Positions 1 through 10,371 of a DNA stretch of 28,711 nt are shown piece by piece. The translations under genes and the position numbers were made by a program. The notes below the pieces were generated by a model, which ran no database searches, was not told where the DNA came from, and saw only the letters and a list, made by a program, of their open reading frames with translations. The stretch's first letter is position 1. Every line of letters begins with the position of its first letter. This stretch comes from Sperchopsis tessellata (taxonomy: Eukaryota; Arthropoda; Insecta; Coleoptera; Hydrophilidae), in NCBI GenBank assembly GCA_033557685.1, contig JAWQRN010000525.1, positions 1 through 28,711 on the forward strand, read 5' to 3'.

Positions 1-480
1 AGTAACTAATCCTTTTACCCCGTGGTGTAAGACATGAATTGGTGCGTTATGCGCATTTGCATTACCTTAAATATAATTACCATACGGAAGGGCGAATACG
101 GATAAAACTAGCCAAATTAAAGTAGTTATATTTATTATAAAGTTCTTACGTGTGTGTGATCATCGGTTAGGACTTACGTTGGGTTAGATTATCAGGCTCG
201 TTATGGAAGTGAACTTCTCAAAGTTTAACAAGATTTACTATACTGGTCGTCTGAAGGACCGCCAGTAAAACTAAATTTCTAAAACTAGCTCAATAACACC
301 GGGAAAAACTTCAGGCTAAGGATCTCAAGAGAGGACAATTGCCAAAGTTGTTAAGGAAAGGTTCATAATAAACCTTGGCGTAGGAGGGCAGGGGTGTTTA
401 ATCCAATGAGTTGACTTACGCTAGTTCCGCTGAGCAGTTCAGATTAGAACTCCGTATTGATTCCGAAGACGTTGACCTAT
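1..480. other. Unassigned sequence, no gene seen
   Basis: I see no open frame of coding character and no recognisable element in this stretch. It leads into the degenerate tandem repeat that starts near 481. Its base composition is slightly less AT-rich than the large blank region further right. Confidence 0.4.
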
Positions 481-659
481 AGTAATGTACGAGAAGGCAC
501 ATAGGCCTATATATAACTGTTGATATATATTTCGTATGAGTGTGCGCATCGGCTACACACATCTATTGTGTTTGGACAAGTACAAACTCGCAAAGTAATA
601 AATGGCTCATAGGCTCAATCCATATATAGTTGTGCTATGTACTAAAGCAGTACATTATA

Positions 660-690
660 CATTCTGTCTAATAAGTACCGGGAATTTTTA
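660..690 (+). repeat. Left terminal inverted repeat of the mariner
   Basis: The 31-base terminus starts CATTCTGTC and contains GTACCGGGAATT. It matches the right end in inverted orientation with about three differences, all in or beside A/T runs. It is preceded by TA. Confidence 0.88.
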
Positions 691-862
691 ATTCATATGT
701 CCCAGGCAAATACCAAGTATACAATTTTTTTCCTAGATTGGTAGGACTATCGTTGTTTATATTGCAAAGTATGAACGCGAACTGTTTACCAGTCTGTTTA
801 AGGCAGCTAATAAACTCAGACGACCTCAGTAGTATTTCACGACTTGCACAATTAACGAAGTA

Positions 863-1909
863 GTTGAACAGATAGTTTGCCTCAAATTTTGTTTTGAGAA
901 TAGAATTTCGTGTGCGGAAGCGCTCAAAATGTTAGAAAGGTCTTACGGTGATAAAGTTCTATCAAAAACATTTGATTATGAGTGGTACAAAGCGTTCAAG
1001 GAGGGCGGAGAAATAGTCGAAGACTTGCCTCGTTCCGGTTGACTTTCGACCTCCACTACCGATGATAACATCGACAAATTGAAGGAAATTGTTTTTGATA
1101 ATTGCCATACTAGCTTGAGAGAGATTACACACGACCTTAGTATCTCTCTCCGTTCGTTTGATTCTAGTGGACATTTTGGGCATGAGACGCGTCGCAGCAC
1201 GACTTTTTCCAAAAGAGCTGAATTTTCTTCAGAAACGGTACCGTGAACAGGTCGCTTCGCATATGCTTGAACGCGCCAATTCTAATCCAACGCATCATTA
1301 CTGGTGACGAGACTTGGGTATACGAGTTTGACATGCAAGCAAGTCAGCAGGCATCGGAATGGAGAACGAAAGACGAGCCAAAACCGAAAAAACCACGCCG
1401 AAGCCGCTCGAAAGTCAAGGTGATGCTGATTGTTTTCTTCGATATTCGCGATCTGGTGCATCACGAATTCATTCCAAATGGACATACGGTGAATAAAGAA
1501 TATTATTTAAGCGTAATGAGGCGTTTGCGTGAAAAAAAAATCCGCCAAAATCGGCCGATCTTATGGAAGGACAATTCATGGATTCTGCATGATGATTATG
1601 CACCTTCTCATCGAGCCAGTATTGTGACCGAGTCTAAAACTAAAAATTCAACAAATGTCATTGACCAACCACCGTATTCGCCTGATATGGCTCCGTGTGA
1701 CTTCTTTTTATTTCCCAAACTCAAATTGACATTACGTGGTACTCGTTTTGAGTCGATTGACGCCACCAAAGAATATTCGTTGAAGGAACTGAACTATACC
1801 GGAAAGCGCCTATGAAAAAAGTTTCAAATATTGGAAAAAACGATGGCAGATGTGTGTTGTATCTAATGGGGTCTACTTTCAAGGCGACAAAATGAATTTT
1901 GATGATTGA
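863..1909 (+). pseudogene. Mariner transposase, disrupted
   Basis: This transposase would cut and paste the surrounding element in the nucleus. The N-terminal helix-turn-helix region reads in one frame from 863 (LKFCFE..., YGDKVLSK, WYKAFKEG, EDLPRSG). There an Arg codon of the usual PRSGRPST motif is TGA at 1040-1042. A second frame from about 1170 gives GMRRVAARLFPKELNFLQKR. A third frame from about 1285 to 1798 holds the catalytic core: TGDETWVYEFD, then LHDDYAPSH, then YSPDMAPCDFFLF, so all three acidic positions of the D,D34D triad are present. A last shift near 1800 gives the C-terminus ending at TGA 1907-1909. The copy thus has one in-frame stop and at least three frameshifts and cannot make an active protein. 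Family assignment is firm; the mariner subfamily is not assigned. Confidence 0.92.
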
Positions 1910-1930
1910 ATGGAAAATCTGTGTTTTATT

Positions 1931-1961
1931 TAATAATTCCCGGTACTTTTTTGACAGAATG
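1931..1961 (-). repeat. Right terminal inverted repeat of the mariner
   Basis: Read on the minus strand from 1961, this starts CATTCTGTC and contains GTACCGGGAATT, matching the left end. It is followed by TA at 1962-1963. Confidence 0.88.
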
Positions 1962-2270
1962 TAGGAAGGCATACACCCAGCCAATACATGGTCCGCACAT
2001 GTTAGTATTATAGTATAAGGTAGTAATATGCAGTACAGTATAGGAAGGCCTATTGGCTCAGTCCTCACCATAGGCCACACATACTTGTGTTTCCTGGAAA
2101 AGGTGCAGAACAGTATAGGAAGGCATTAGTCCAAACTTTGTCCACACGAGTTTGTGTTATGTTGACAAGTGTATAACAGTATAGGAAGCCATACACGCTC
2201 AACTCACACATAACTGTGTTACATAGTAGATTGAAGTAGCGTATAAGAAGGCATACTGACTCACATGGTT

Positions 2271-3060
2271 ATCTTTCTGGATATGATTTTACAATAATAG
2301 TAGTAAGATAAGATACGAAGGAATAATTTATAGCTTTCGCATATAGCAATCTTATCTCCAATATCACACACAATATTTACAATACAGACTCAATTGGATT
2401 AGGTTTTAGTAATTATTGAATAAATATACAACAAATGAAACGAACTGCCACATTGTTCATATGTGGATATTTATCATGCAGGAAAAAGCTGCTATACTAT
2501 ATGGAAAAATTTCACAAACAATATAAAATCTTCATATAAATTGCCTTAGAATCACTACTATCCAGATATATAAACAAATAAAGGCACATGAGCTGATGTT
2601 AACATACTTCATTAGCCATTCCAAAATATAAATTACGTTTAGAGAGTTGACATCCATGTTACTTTGGAATACTTTTTGAGTACACCCGGGATATGTTCAT
2701 AATCCAAAATTGAAATTCCTCCTGGGATATCCATTTAAATAAAGAAAGGTTCCAACGGAATTATGGTCGTGTTTTTCCTTTATATAAAATGTACGTTCGA
2801 TAAATCAATTAATATAACTCCGGGAACACCACGTCCGATATTGAAAGTGCTAGTCTGTCTAGTCTAGTAATATGGATGTATAACATTTACAAAAGGTACC
2901 TTATCAATGGGCCAGCCCAAATAAGTCTAATTTAATTCTTTAAACCTACACTGACAAGGAATTTTTTAATAGTTATTAATATATTATAATATTAAATAAA
3001 ATTTTTCATATTTCGGGAATCAGCTAAGTAGATATAAAAAATAACATTATTTAATCATTA
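2271..3060. other. AT-rich sequence, no gene seen
   Basis: I find no supported coding region or named element here. It lies between the tandem array and the copia remnant. Part of 3060-3329 could be the 5' LTR and leader of the copia element, but no second LTR copy is present to prove it. Confidence 0.4.
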
Positions 3061-3749
3061 AAAAAATCTGTGATACGATGTAATAGGAAATCTTACCAAA
3101 TTATAATAAACATTTTTTTCTTGAATGGTTGTACGTTATCTTTCCATGATTATAATCAAAAGTTAGTGTTATTTTGCTTCATGGTTATATATTTAATGTT
3201 ATCACTTTTCCTTAATTGGGCGCTGATACTAGTCACCTACATTCAGACACATCCCGATTGTGTCGGGAACGTATCTCTGTTGGAAATATGTTTTATTGAA
3301 CACATTTCTACCAAACGGATATTAACATAATGAAGATCGAAATATTCCTAGACGCAAACAATTGGGCTCAATGGCAATTTGTTGTTACAAAGTTGCTGGA
3401 TAGTGGATACTCGAACTGTGTATGAGACCGTACTGCAGTGAAGCCAAATAATTCAAGTGCAGAGTACGCACAGTGGAGCAGCAAAGACAAAAAAGCAAGG
3501 AGAAGTCTGGAATCGTGTACGACGGCGAAAGCTATGTGGACTAAGTTACATAGTGTGTATGAACTCAAATCTTACGAAAGTTTATCGTTAGTGCAACGAC
3601 AGCTTTGTAAATTTAAGTGGGATCCCTTTGGTGGCATTACCCAACATATTAGTCGTGTTGAGCAATTAGCGAGTACAATGAAAAAGCTTGATGCAGCGAT
3701 TCTGAAGAGTATGATCATAACGATACTTTCAACTTTATGCTGGAAGAAT

Positions 3750-3762
3750 AACTCTAGATAAT
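3750..3762 (+). repeat. 13-bp direct repeat, left copy (putative target duplication)
   Basis: AACTCTAGATAAT here is repeated exactly at 3915-3927. The two copies bracket the 152-bp insertion, and copia Gag continues correctly from the right-hand copy (TLDNLTS). Confidence 0.82.
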
Positions 3763-3914
3763 TAAATGTAATAGGCTTCCACGGTTATTATCTGTATAAA
3801 TGTTGTTTCCGCCTGGAAGCCGTGTAGAGGCTCTGCCAATTGCCAACGTTTCGCCCACTGTTTCAAGGCGAGTGATGTTACTTCAATGAATGAATTCACT
3901 GCAGTGAACATTCA
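3763..3914 (-). mobile_element. 152-bp small non-autonomous element with hammerhead-like core
   Basis: This segment is foreign to the copia gag and is bracketed by a perfect 13-bp duplication, so it looks like a complete insertion. A relative lies at 28608-28711. Both share CCGTGTAGAGGCTCTG exactly, followed by ACGTTTCG(C/T)CCACTGTT(T/G)CAAGG. Visible structure: GGCTTCCA (3774-3781) pairs perfectly with TGGAAGCC (3814-3821), and TCGCC (3851-3855) pairs with GGCGA (3867-3871). On the minus strand the second hairpin is followed by GAAAC, as in the stem II-GAAA part of a hammerhead ribozyme. The full CUGANGA box is not intact. Small size, long duplication and this motif suggest a retrozyme- or Penelope-associated element. 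There is no coding potential. The insertion is well supported; the class is inference. Confidence 0.65.
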
Positions 3915-3927
3915 AACTCTAGATAAT
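3915..3927 (+). repeat. 13-bp direct repeat, right copy (putative target duplication)
   Basis: This is an exact copy of the sequence at 3750-3762. It lies on the far side of the 152-bp insertion and leads straight into the Gag segment TLDNLTS. Confidence 0.82.
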
Positions 3928-4414
3928 CTTACTTCTAGTTAACAGCACAAGAAGAAAATACATTGCTTTCATTATAAAAAGGTGAAAATTAGTCAAGAAA
4001 AACTCCTAAACCGCGCACAAATATGAAGAAAGATGGTGATGCTGAGAGGATAATTGACTCGGTTGCGTCGGATCACATCAGAAGAAAGTGGTATACTACG
4101 TATAAAAGTTTGGAAACACTGAGAAAGATTTTTGTCGGTAATGGACAAGAACTGGATGCCATTGCTGTGGACAACAAAATGTGACATATATGTTAGTTGA
4201 AAATGAAAATATACAATGTGCTGCATGTATGAAAAATGCCCAAAATGTAACTTTGATTTCAGCAGCAGCGCAAAAAGGAGTAGATCTTTTCATACGTAAA
4301 AATGGAAAAAAATATAATTCTCACGTTGGGCACAAAAGTAAGAAAACTGTATAAGGTGTTATTGCGGATAAGTGTGGCAAGTGCGTGTGTTGCAAGTGAA
4401 AGACAAACGCTACA

Positions 4415-5285
4415 GCTATGGCATGAAAGACTTGCACATCAAAATAAAGAACATGTGTAACATTTTTTGCAACACAAGTACATAAAATATTAATCGGACA
4501 ATGTTTTTTTTGTGATGCGTGTGAGTATGGTAAACACCATAGGGAGAGTTTTACAGTACATGCCAATCGAACGGAAAATCCTCGGTAGCTTGTGTTTTTC
4601 GACGTATGTGGGTCTAAGGATAATGAGTCATTAAGAAAAAGTAAATACTTTGTGGTTATTAAGGATGACTTTTCTGGTTATCGCGAAGTTGCATTTATTC
4701 GCGAGAAAAGTGAAGTTAAGGACAAAATAAAACACTACTGTAGTGCAGTAAAACATAGATTCGGCAGTGACATTAAAGAATTAGGCACTGACTGTTTATA
4801 AATGACGATCTGAAGACATTTCTCAACAATCGAGCTATCAAACATTCTGTGACAGCTCCATATACGCCCGAACAAAACGGTGTTGCTGATACAGAAACCC
4901 GAATGTTAGTTTAAGCCGCAAGGTTTGTTTTTCCCCAATTCGAAGCTGCCTAACTTTATGTGGGCGGAAGCAGTTTGCACTGATGCATATGTGCTGAATA
5001 GGATAGGACCGAATAAAGTGCGAACATTTCCGTATTTTTGGCACTAAATGCTTTGCCGTCATTCCAAAAGAGAAAATATGTAAGTGGCACAAAAAGGCGG
5101 TAAAAAGGTTTCTTTGTCGGTTATGTGGACGGTGTACAAGTATACAGGAACTACACACAGTTATAATCAGTAGAGATGTTATTTTTAAAGCAGAAAAAGT
5201 GTACGGAGAGATGGTAGAGATTCCATTTTCATAAGGAATGAGTATGGGTAATGGAGAAAATAATACAGATAATGGCATCTGATAA
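4415..5285 (+). pseudogene. Copia GAG-pre-integrase and integrase, disrupted
   Basis: Integrase would join the element's cDNA to host DNA. The GAG-pre-integrase part reads WHERLAHQNKEHV then a stop, and CDACEYGKHHRESF, which keeps the His and Cys residues of the zinc-binding segment. After another stop the core opens with FFDVCGS near 4595, holding the first catalytic Asp. It continues through KYFVVIKDDFSGYREVAFI and KELGTDC, the second Asp. A frameshift near 4800 leads to APYTPEQNGVADTETR, where the Glu of the usual NGxAER motif has become Asp. Farther on, FRIFGTKCFAVIPKEK and SRDVIFKAEKVYGEM are typical of the copia integrase C-terminal region. Multiple stops and shifts make it non-functional. 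Confidence 0.87.
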
Positions 5286-5445
5286 CGTACCGAATATAAT
5301 TTAGTGAACCGAAAGAGTTTAAAAGCACACTTGATGACTAGCGGCTTGGTAAATTTGTAAAAAAAACGGCAATTGTACGTTGACTACAGACTACTTACAT
5401 AGAAAACCTAAATTCATTTTTAATTAATATGTTTGTAAAAAACAA

Positions 5446-5870
5446 TAGGTCCGACACCTACTACAATTGTGCATGCATAGAGGGACGATTGCATCATGCG
5501 ACAACTTCGTCCAAATGTCAATTGTTCGAACAGCATGTTGTTTACAATCTAAACCGATTGACATTGTTTTGAAACAGTAAATTAATTTTCTCGCTTTCAG
5601 TTCTTATAGCGCTAAGTCTTTCCTGTAGTTTTAAAAAGGATAATTTAGAGAAACTTTTTAATATTATAACTGTTATTTTTAATAAACTGTTAAACAATTA
5701 CAGCGTTCTTTTTTTGCCCACTACTAGTCTAAACCGTTTGCCGCTGTTTTGAAATAGGTAATTGATTTTTACACTTTCAGTTTAGTATAGCGCTGTTTCC
5801 TGTTATTTTGAAACGGGTAATTTAGAGAAACTGTTTTATGTAATAACTATTACTTTTAAGTAACTCATAA
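5446..5870 (+). repeat. Unclassified dispersed repeat with a ~180-bp tandem duplication
   Basis: The block starting TCTAAACCG at 5548 is repeated at 5728. Shared parts are GTTTTGAAA, CTTTCAGTT, TATAGCGCT, TTTCCTGT and TAATTTAGAGAAACT, so the period is about 180. The left part holds a hairpin in which GGACGA (5483-5488) pairs with TCGTCC (5507-5512). The region 5470-5585 recurs in inverted orientation at 21773-21880, including the hairpin and the TCTAAACCGTTTG block. This is therefore an interspersed family. No coding frame is seen and the class is not recognised. Confidence 0.65.
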
Positions 5871-8800
5871 AATAATGGACTGAATATAGAAAAGTGGAGA
5901 AATATGCATACAGATCCTGGGCACGTTATATCAACTGTGAAATAACTTCTGCTTTGTAATATGTAAATTACTCACAGGATCATATGTTTTAACTTTAAAA
6001 ATATTGAAAACATTACCTTAAACTGCTTGAACATTTGCAACTCTATAAACACCTACTGATTGCGAAATTGTGAATCCATATTCCTTTATATTATGCTAGG
6101 ATTCCAGTAATATAACTTACTTTACACTTGTCAATTTTATCGTTTAGAGACCTACCTAAATAAACTGCAACTGATTTCTGTCTGATCCCATGAGTAAATT
6201 AAAAATATTTGTTTAAACTAATCTGAAATTCTCTAATTTAATATAAATTACCATAGGAAGGTTATTGTCCTTCTAGTATGCAAAAATATATTAATTCCTA
6301 AGTACTTGTTTTGAATGTAATTATAATCTGTTAACTGTACAGAATCAAAGTACAGTGTTTTATACATTTTGAGAAACGTGTACCTACTGCAAAATCATAT
6401 GTGAAAAACATGAGTAGGTTTATCTCATTCACCGCTAGTGTAGATATTAAGATTTACGTAGGAGCAAATTATTTAACGGGTTTTCAGATATTAGTTGTCA
6501 GATCATACTGATGGCAATATCTTGAGGATTGTAAATTATTTTTTTTTGTTTGTATTAAAAACTTAATGAATTTTAAAATCAATTAAGGCATTATTTTAAA
6601 TGAGCCTCCAGAAATAATTTTGTCTCGGACACAGACTATAACAAAACTTTGCGGCATTTCGCAAATAAAATGCTTTTTCATTAATAACATTTTAAGTACC
6701 TATCACAAAGTGTTTCACTAAATATAAAAACCTCTCTCAAAATCTAAAAGTATAAATTATCATAGTACAGAATTGGTACAATAATTATTCAATGTACACA
6801 TTATAACCAAATAAATGTCTATGCATAAAACATAAGTAGAATCTATGTATAAACCTTACATCATATGATATGATCCATGGTATAAACAAATATGATAGTA
6901 TACAGAGCAGCACGAAGAATTTCTAGGTGATTTAAATTCAAAATGCCGTAGGGATCTCGGAAACGTCAATACGTAAATGTAAAAATAAATAATGTAAAGC
7001 AAAGTAAACTTTACTGAGCATTAATCTAATGATATAATAAATATTTTAGTTAGATACATACAAAATAATATGGAATTTAAATCTTATCCAAAAGAAAACT
7101 TTATAAATTTACGGTACATAGTTGGACCAATACATAAATCTATATCAACAATCTTTTTCTAACGGTATGAGAAATTAGTCGCTATCGCGTAGAATTTAGC
7201 ATGCCCTGAGCAACAATTAGGAACATAAACAATTTTGTCACATAATGATTTACAAATTTGTAATATATTTTGTATTGCCAGATTTGCACTTTTTTATGAG
7301 AGAGAATAGCATCTCTTTCGACCTCCGGGATCAGAAAAAAATAGTTTTATTTATTTATTTTATTGATTTTATTTTATTAAAAAAGTGATTATATAGTATA
7401 GTAAAAACTAGAAGTAGGAACCATACATAAATGTTTGTAGTAACTGTTAAGTACGTACGTGGAGTAGAGAAGCGATGGTATTTAATAAAAAAAAGACAAT
7501 ATAAAAGATTAAGATGTCTATTGAACCAGAAACATAGACACATCGGTATGCTACTTCATCAATACTGATGCATATATACAAATATAGTTATTGATAAATA
7601 TTAGGATGAAAATGTGATAAGCAGTCATTTTACGTCCAATTACGTATAAAATCAAATTTAGGACAAAATAGTGAATTACTTAGAATTACAAACTCTTAGT
7701 ATGGAGGGGAATCTTGATGTTAAGGTGTTTGCCGTGAAAAACATACTCAATTTAGCCCGTTCCCGTGATAATCCACAGAGTTGTTAAAAAAAGATTCGAG
7801 TTAATAACATATAAATGAAAATTAAACGTGTAATAATTGAGATTAGCTCTTTAGAGAAACAGAATGGGAACGGGATATTTACAGTTTATAATAGTTAAGA
7901 AATTACCAGAATGATTTACATTATTATGAAGTAATATGCTTAAAGTGGTTCATACAGAATATGACAGAAAATGGGCAATGAGAATAATTTAAATATAGAC
8001 CACGAACTACTACTCGACAGGGGTATAAACATAAACTTAAATTATCCAGGTATATTTTGAAGCTTTACGCAAAATCTCGAACGAGATGTTCTAGACCTAT
8101 ATCCACACCTCGTCAACTCGAGTAAATAACAGCTTTTGGAGACGCGGACTAATTTCCAAATTCTTGTAGTATCCACTAGATTACAGTGTTTTTTACCTTG
8201 TAACAGGTTAACACGTAATATCAGACTATCTAGTACTGAATACAAGCATATATGTCCATTTTCAATAACTTTATAACTCCACGACTATCCACCAAACCAA
8301 ACAATGCCGAAAATTATTAGAATCCTTCGGTTTTGCGTTCAAAAGAATAAAATAAAAGACAATTAACCGTGAATATATTGAAAATAGCAAGTAAATATCA
8401 AAATAGTGAAGAATAAATCTAAAATGAAGTAGAACTCTTATGTAAATTATTTTGGAAAAAATTAAGAAATATCATAGCTTATGAAAAATATAGTCGTAGA
8501 GAATAAGAAATATAAATACAAAACTGCCCGACATATTAAAGGCGTGTATATGGTTTAAAAATCGACTGCTCCTCTGCGCCTTCGTACATCGTACTTTATA
8601 CCTGCCATGTCGGTAGAGGGCAAACAAAGAATCTAAGTTACGTGCTCAGAAATGGAAACAGATGAAATACTCCATTTAGAACAACTGAAAATATATTAAA
8701 TTAGTTATAAATAAGTGGATTTGTTTTATTCCTTACGTATAATTTCATACTCTCGGTCAGAAGTTTTTATTACGTTGCATTTAAGAGATATTTCGTATTC

Positions 8801-9205
8801 ACGTTTTCTTTGAAGATTAATGTTTGTCCAATTTTTAGTAACACCACGTGTTATCTGCACCTCATTGAATAAATGTATCTGGTATTTAAAATAACATATT
8901 TTGGAAACATAGCAATGTGTTTAATTCTAGAAATTGTATAATTATGTTTGAAGCCCAACCTTCGAAGACCAAATACTTGAAGAGTTCAATTTACGTAGCT
9001 GTTCACGAATATTTATTTTAAAGTTTCGAATGAACAAAACAGTTGTTCTTCAACACAAGCTCCACAACTACCTGGGAAGAGTTTATTTGCTATAATAAAT
9101 TTATACATTAACTAACATATAAATATTATTATTATTGGTTATTATATTTATTCAGTTTGAGATAGAAACTAGGATTTAAAGAAAATACACAATATAGTAA
9201 AATAA
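5871..9205. other. AT-rich, gene-free region of about 3.3 kb
   Basis: No supported ORF, RNA gene or named transposon was found on either strand. There is low-complexity A/T sequence, for example the TTTATTTATTTATTTTA-like run near 7346-7380. A somewhat GC-richer patch at 8520-8640 could not be identified. If the DUF4774-type gene ends at 9294, this stretch is its 3' flank. Confidence 0.4.
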
Positions 9206-9211
9206 TTTATT
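9206..9211 (-). promoter_or_regulatory. Candidate polyadenylation signal AATAAA
   Basis: On the minus strand AATAAA lies about 83 bases past the stop codon of the DUF4774-type gene, a plausible place for its 3' end signal. In such AT-rich DNA the hexamer is common by chance. Confidence 0.4.
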
Positions 9212-9293
9212 TATAGATACGATAATAAATAATTGAGCACTTATAATTATGATAGAATCAATTTTAAGAAAATTATAAATATTGGGAAAATTA

Positions 9294-9529
9294 CTAAATA
9301 ATATGATATTTTTCAATTAGTCTGTTAAGATATTCATCGGTGGCTGCCTTATTACTTCCCTTTTTCGGAGGTTTTCCGGGCTTAAGGTATCCTTCAGGAT
9401 AAATAGGAACAAGTGCTTGTTCGGGTGATACTCCAGCAATAGCGGTGCCTACAGGTCTAGCAATAGCTAAACCACCAGGTCCAACAACAGCAGTTGCTAT
9501 GGGTTTACTAGCTGCAACACCTCCAATAC
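9294..9529 (-). CDS. Last coding exon of a DUF4774-like insect gene
   Basis: The exon follows a splice acceptor whose AG occupies 9531-9530 and ends with TAG at 9296-9294. It encodes GIGGVAASKPIATAVVGPGG, LAIARPVGTAIAGVSPEQAL, VPIYPEGYLKPGKPPKKG and a tail ending NRLIEKYHII. The Gly/Ala-rich repeat with SKP and ARP steps is what I know from DUF4774 proteins of insects, whose function is not established. The exon is in phase with the upstream exon: one base (G) is carried over to complete a Gly codon, so ...PVGLAIAG runs on into IGGVAASKP. Codon use is clean, with no stops in about 77 codons, unlike the transposon relics around it. Missing it from an annotation would be easy because it lies 4.6 kb from the preceding exon. 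Confidence 0.8.
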
Positions 9530-10006
9530 CTTTAAACCAACAATAAAATAAAATATTTAATCTTTTTTTGTTGTAAACATATTATACACATTAAAAATTA
9601 ACCTTTATATTACATGGCAAAATAATTTATTTACAACTTTGATTTAAAAATAAAGAGAGAATAATTATTCACATAAAAGCCCGCTTTAAAATATAAATAC
9701 AATAAAAAATTCTTCTCCCTAGAATACTGTCAGCCACATACTGTAGATAGATCTTCTGAGTTGACTAAAATGTGGTTATATAAGAAACCTTAGCCTGGTT
9801 ATTTACTATTATTTTTTACGTTGGTCGTTAAAATCTCTTTAATATTTTTTAGGAATATATCATCTTAAATTAGCAATAACGTAGATAAATGGACATCGAG
9901 GAGTATGTCTGAGTATAGTAAATCCTAGATACACAGATTCAAAATATAGATTAACTCAACAAGCAAGTTATATAATAATTTGTTGCTTCCTTAGCCGTAC
10001 ATGAAT

Positions 10007-10107
10007 GTATTATTTGGATATTTGATTAAATCAAATATTGAGCAAACCTTGCATGTTAATATATTAAATACATAAATCAAATACGCATCGAAAGTTTAGG
10101 AACAAGC
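10007..10107 (+). repeat. Left ~100-bp inverted arm
   Basis: It runs from GTATTATTTGGAT to GGAACAAGC. Its reverse complement is found at 10372-10473 with scattered differences. Confidence 0.75.
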
Positions 10108-10371
10108 CGAAATTGCAGTGGACACATAATACATTCATGTACGGCCAAGGAAGCAACAAATTATTATTCTCGTGCGAAAATGGCAATTTCGTGTAGATTA
10201 ATATCAAATTAACGTATTGATTATTCAATTGAAACAATGAAACATTGTGATATATCTCGTAATATGCTCACTCATGATCTTAAAGCATACGTACAAGGAA
10301 TCAAATATGTATTCGTACGTGGGATACAGTTAACAGTTAACAGGTGCAGTGCTAATGACGTCTTAATGACA

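Larger units (their letters stand above)
660..1961 (+). mobile_element. Complete but inactive mariner transposon (1302 bp)
   Basis: The element begins CATTCTGTC at 660. The reverse complement of its right end at 1961 begins with the same bases. About 28 of 31 terminal bases match, including an identical GTACCGGGAATT block. TA lies at 658-659 and again at 1962-1963, which is the usual mariner target duplication. The length of 1.3 kb is standard for the family. The flanks join to restore a unit boundary of the surrounding tandem repeat, so the insertion is younger than the array. The encoded transposase is broken by a stop and frameshifts. The terminal repeats are still good enough that mobilisation by an outside transposase is conceivable, but that is inference. 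Confidence 0.92.
481..2270. repeat. Degenerate tandem repeat, ~62-77 bp unit, split by a mariner
   Basis: The most conserved unit start is TATAGGAAGGC or a close variant. It occurs at 2039, 2114, 2180 (GGAAGCC) and 2242 (TATAAGAAGG), and directly after the mariner at 1962. Spacings are 77, 75, 66 and 62 bases. Each unit also carries a middle block like GGCTCAATCCACACATA and then TTGTGTT. The block before the mariner has the same parts: GAGAAGGC near 491, CACACATCTATTGTGTTT near 556 and GGCTCAATCC near 612. The array is therefore one satellite-like tract into which the mariner jumped. The function is unknown and no coding potential is seen. Unit divergence is high, so the array is old. Confidence 0.7.
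3330..4000 (+). pseudogene. Copia Gag, interrupted and broken
   Basis: Gag would form the cytoplasmic virus-like particle of the retrotransposon. An ATG at 3330 opens MKIEIFLDANNWAQWQF..., with the typical N-terminal 'NW..W' pattern. It meets an in-frame TGA at 3423-3425 and goes on in the same frame through 3438-3761 with ARRSLESCTTAKAMWTKL, VYELKSYESL and HISRVEQLASTMKKL, the usual UBN2-type Gag core. The segment TLDNLTS, normally next, appears only after the 152-bp insertion, near 3917-3937. A worn zinc knuckle (CFHYKKVK for the usual CxxCKKxGH) follows near 3963-3990. Besides the insertion there is at least one frameshift. Assignment rests on motif order and spacing. Confidence 0.8.
3330..5285 (+). 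mobile_element. Ty1/copia LTR retrotransposon remnant (Gag to integrase)
   Basis: The domains run in copia order: Gag, a worn zinc-knuckle region, GAG-pre-integrase, then the integrase core and its C-terminal part, before any reverse transcriptase. RT and RNase H, which follow integrase in copia, are missing, as is a 3' LTR, so the element is 3'-truncated. Several stops and frameshifts break the polyprotein. A 152-bp foreign insertion sits in gag (3763-3914). No flanking duplication for the copia itself was found. The copy is non-functional and old. Confidence 0.88.

Noticed and set aside
1721..2080. Minus-strand open frame of 119 codons
   Set aside because: It runs antisense through the mariner end into the tandem repeat, with no domain. 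It is chance.
3060..3329. Possible copia 5' LTR and primer-binding site
   Set aside because: There is no second LTR copy to compare with, and the sequence before the Gag ATG does not show a primer-binding site I can defend.
8520..8640. Slightly GC-richer patch in the blank region
   Set aside because: Checked for an exon, a tRNA and element ends. Nothing could be supported.
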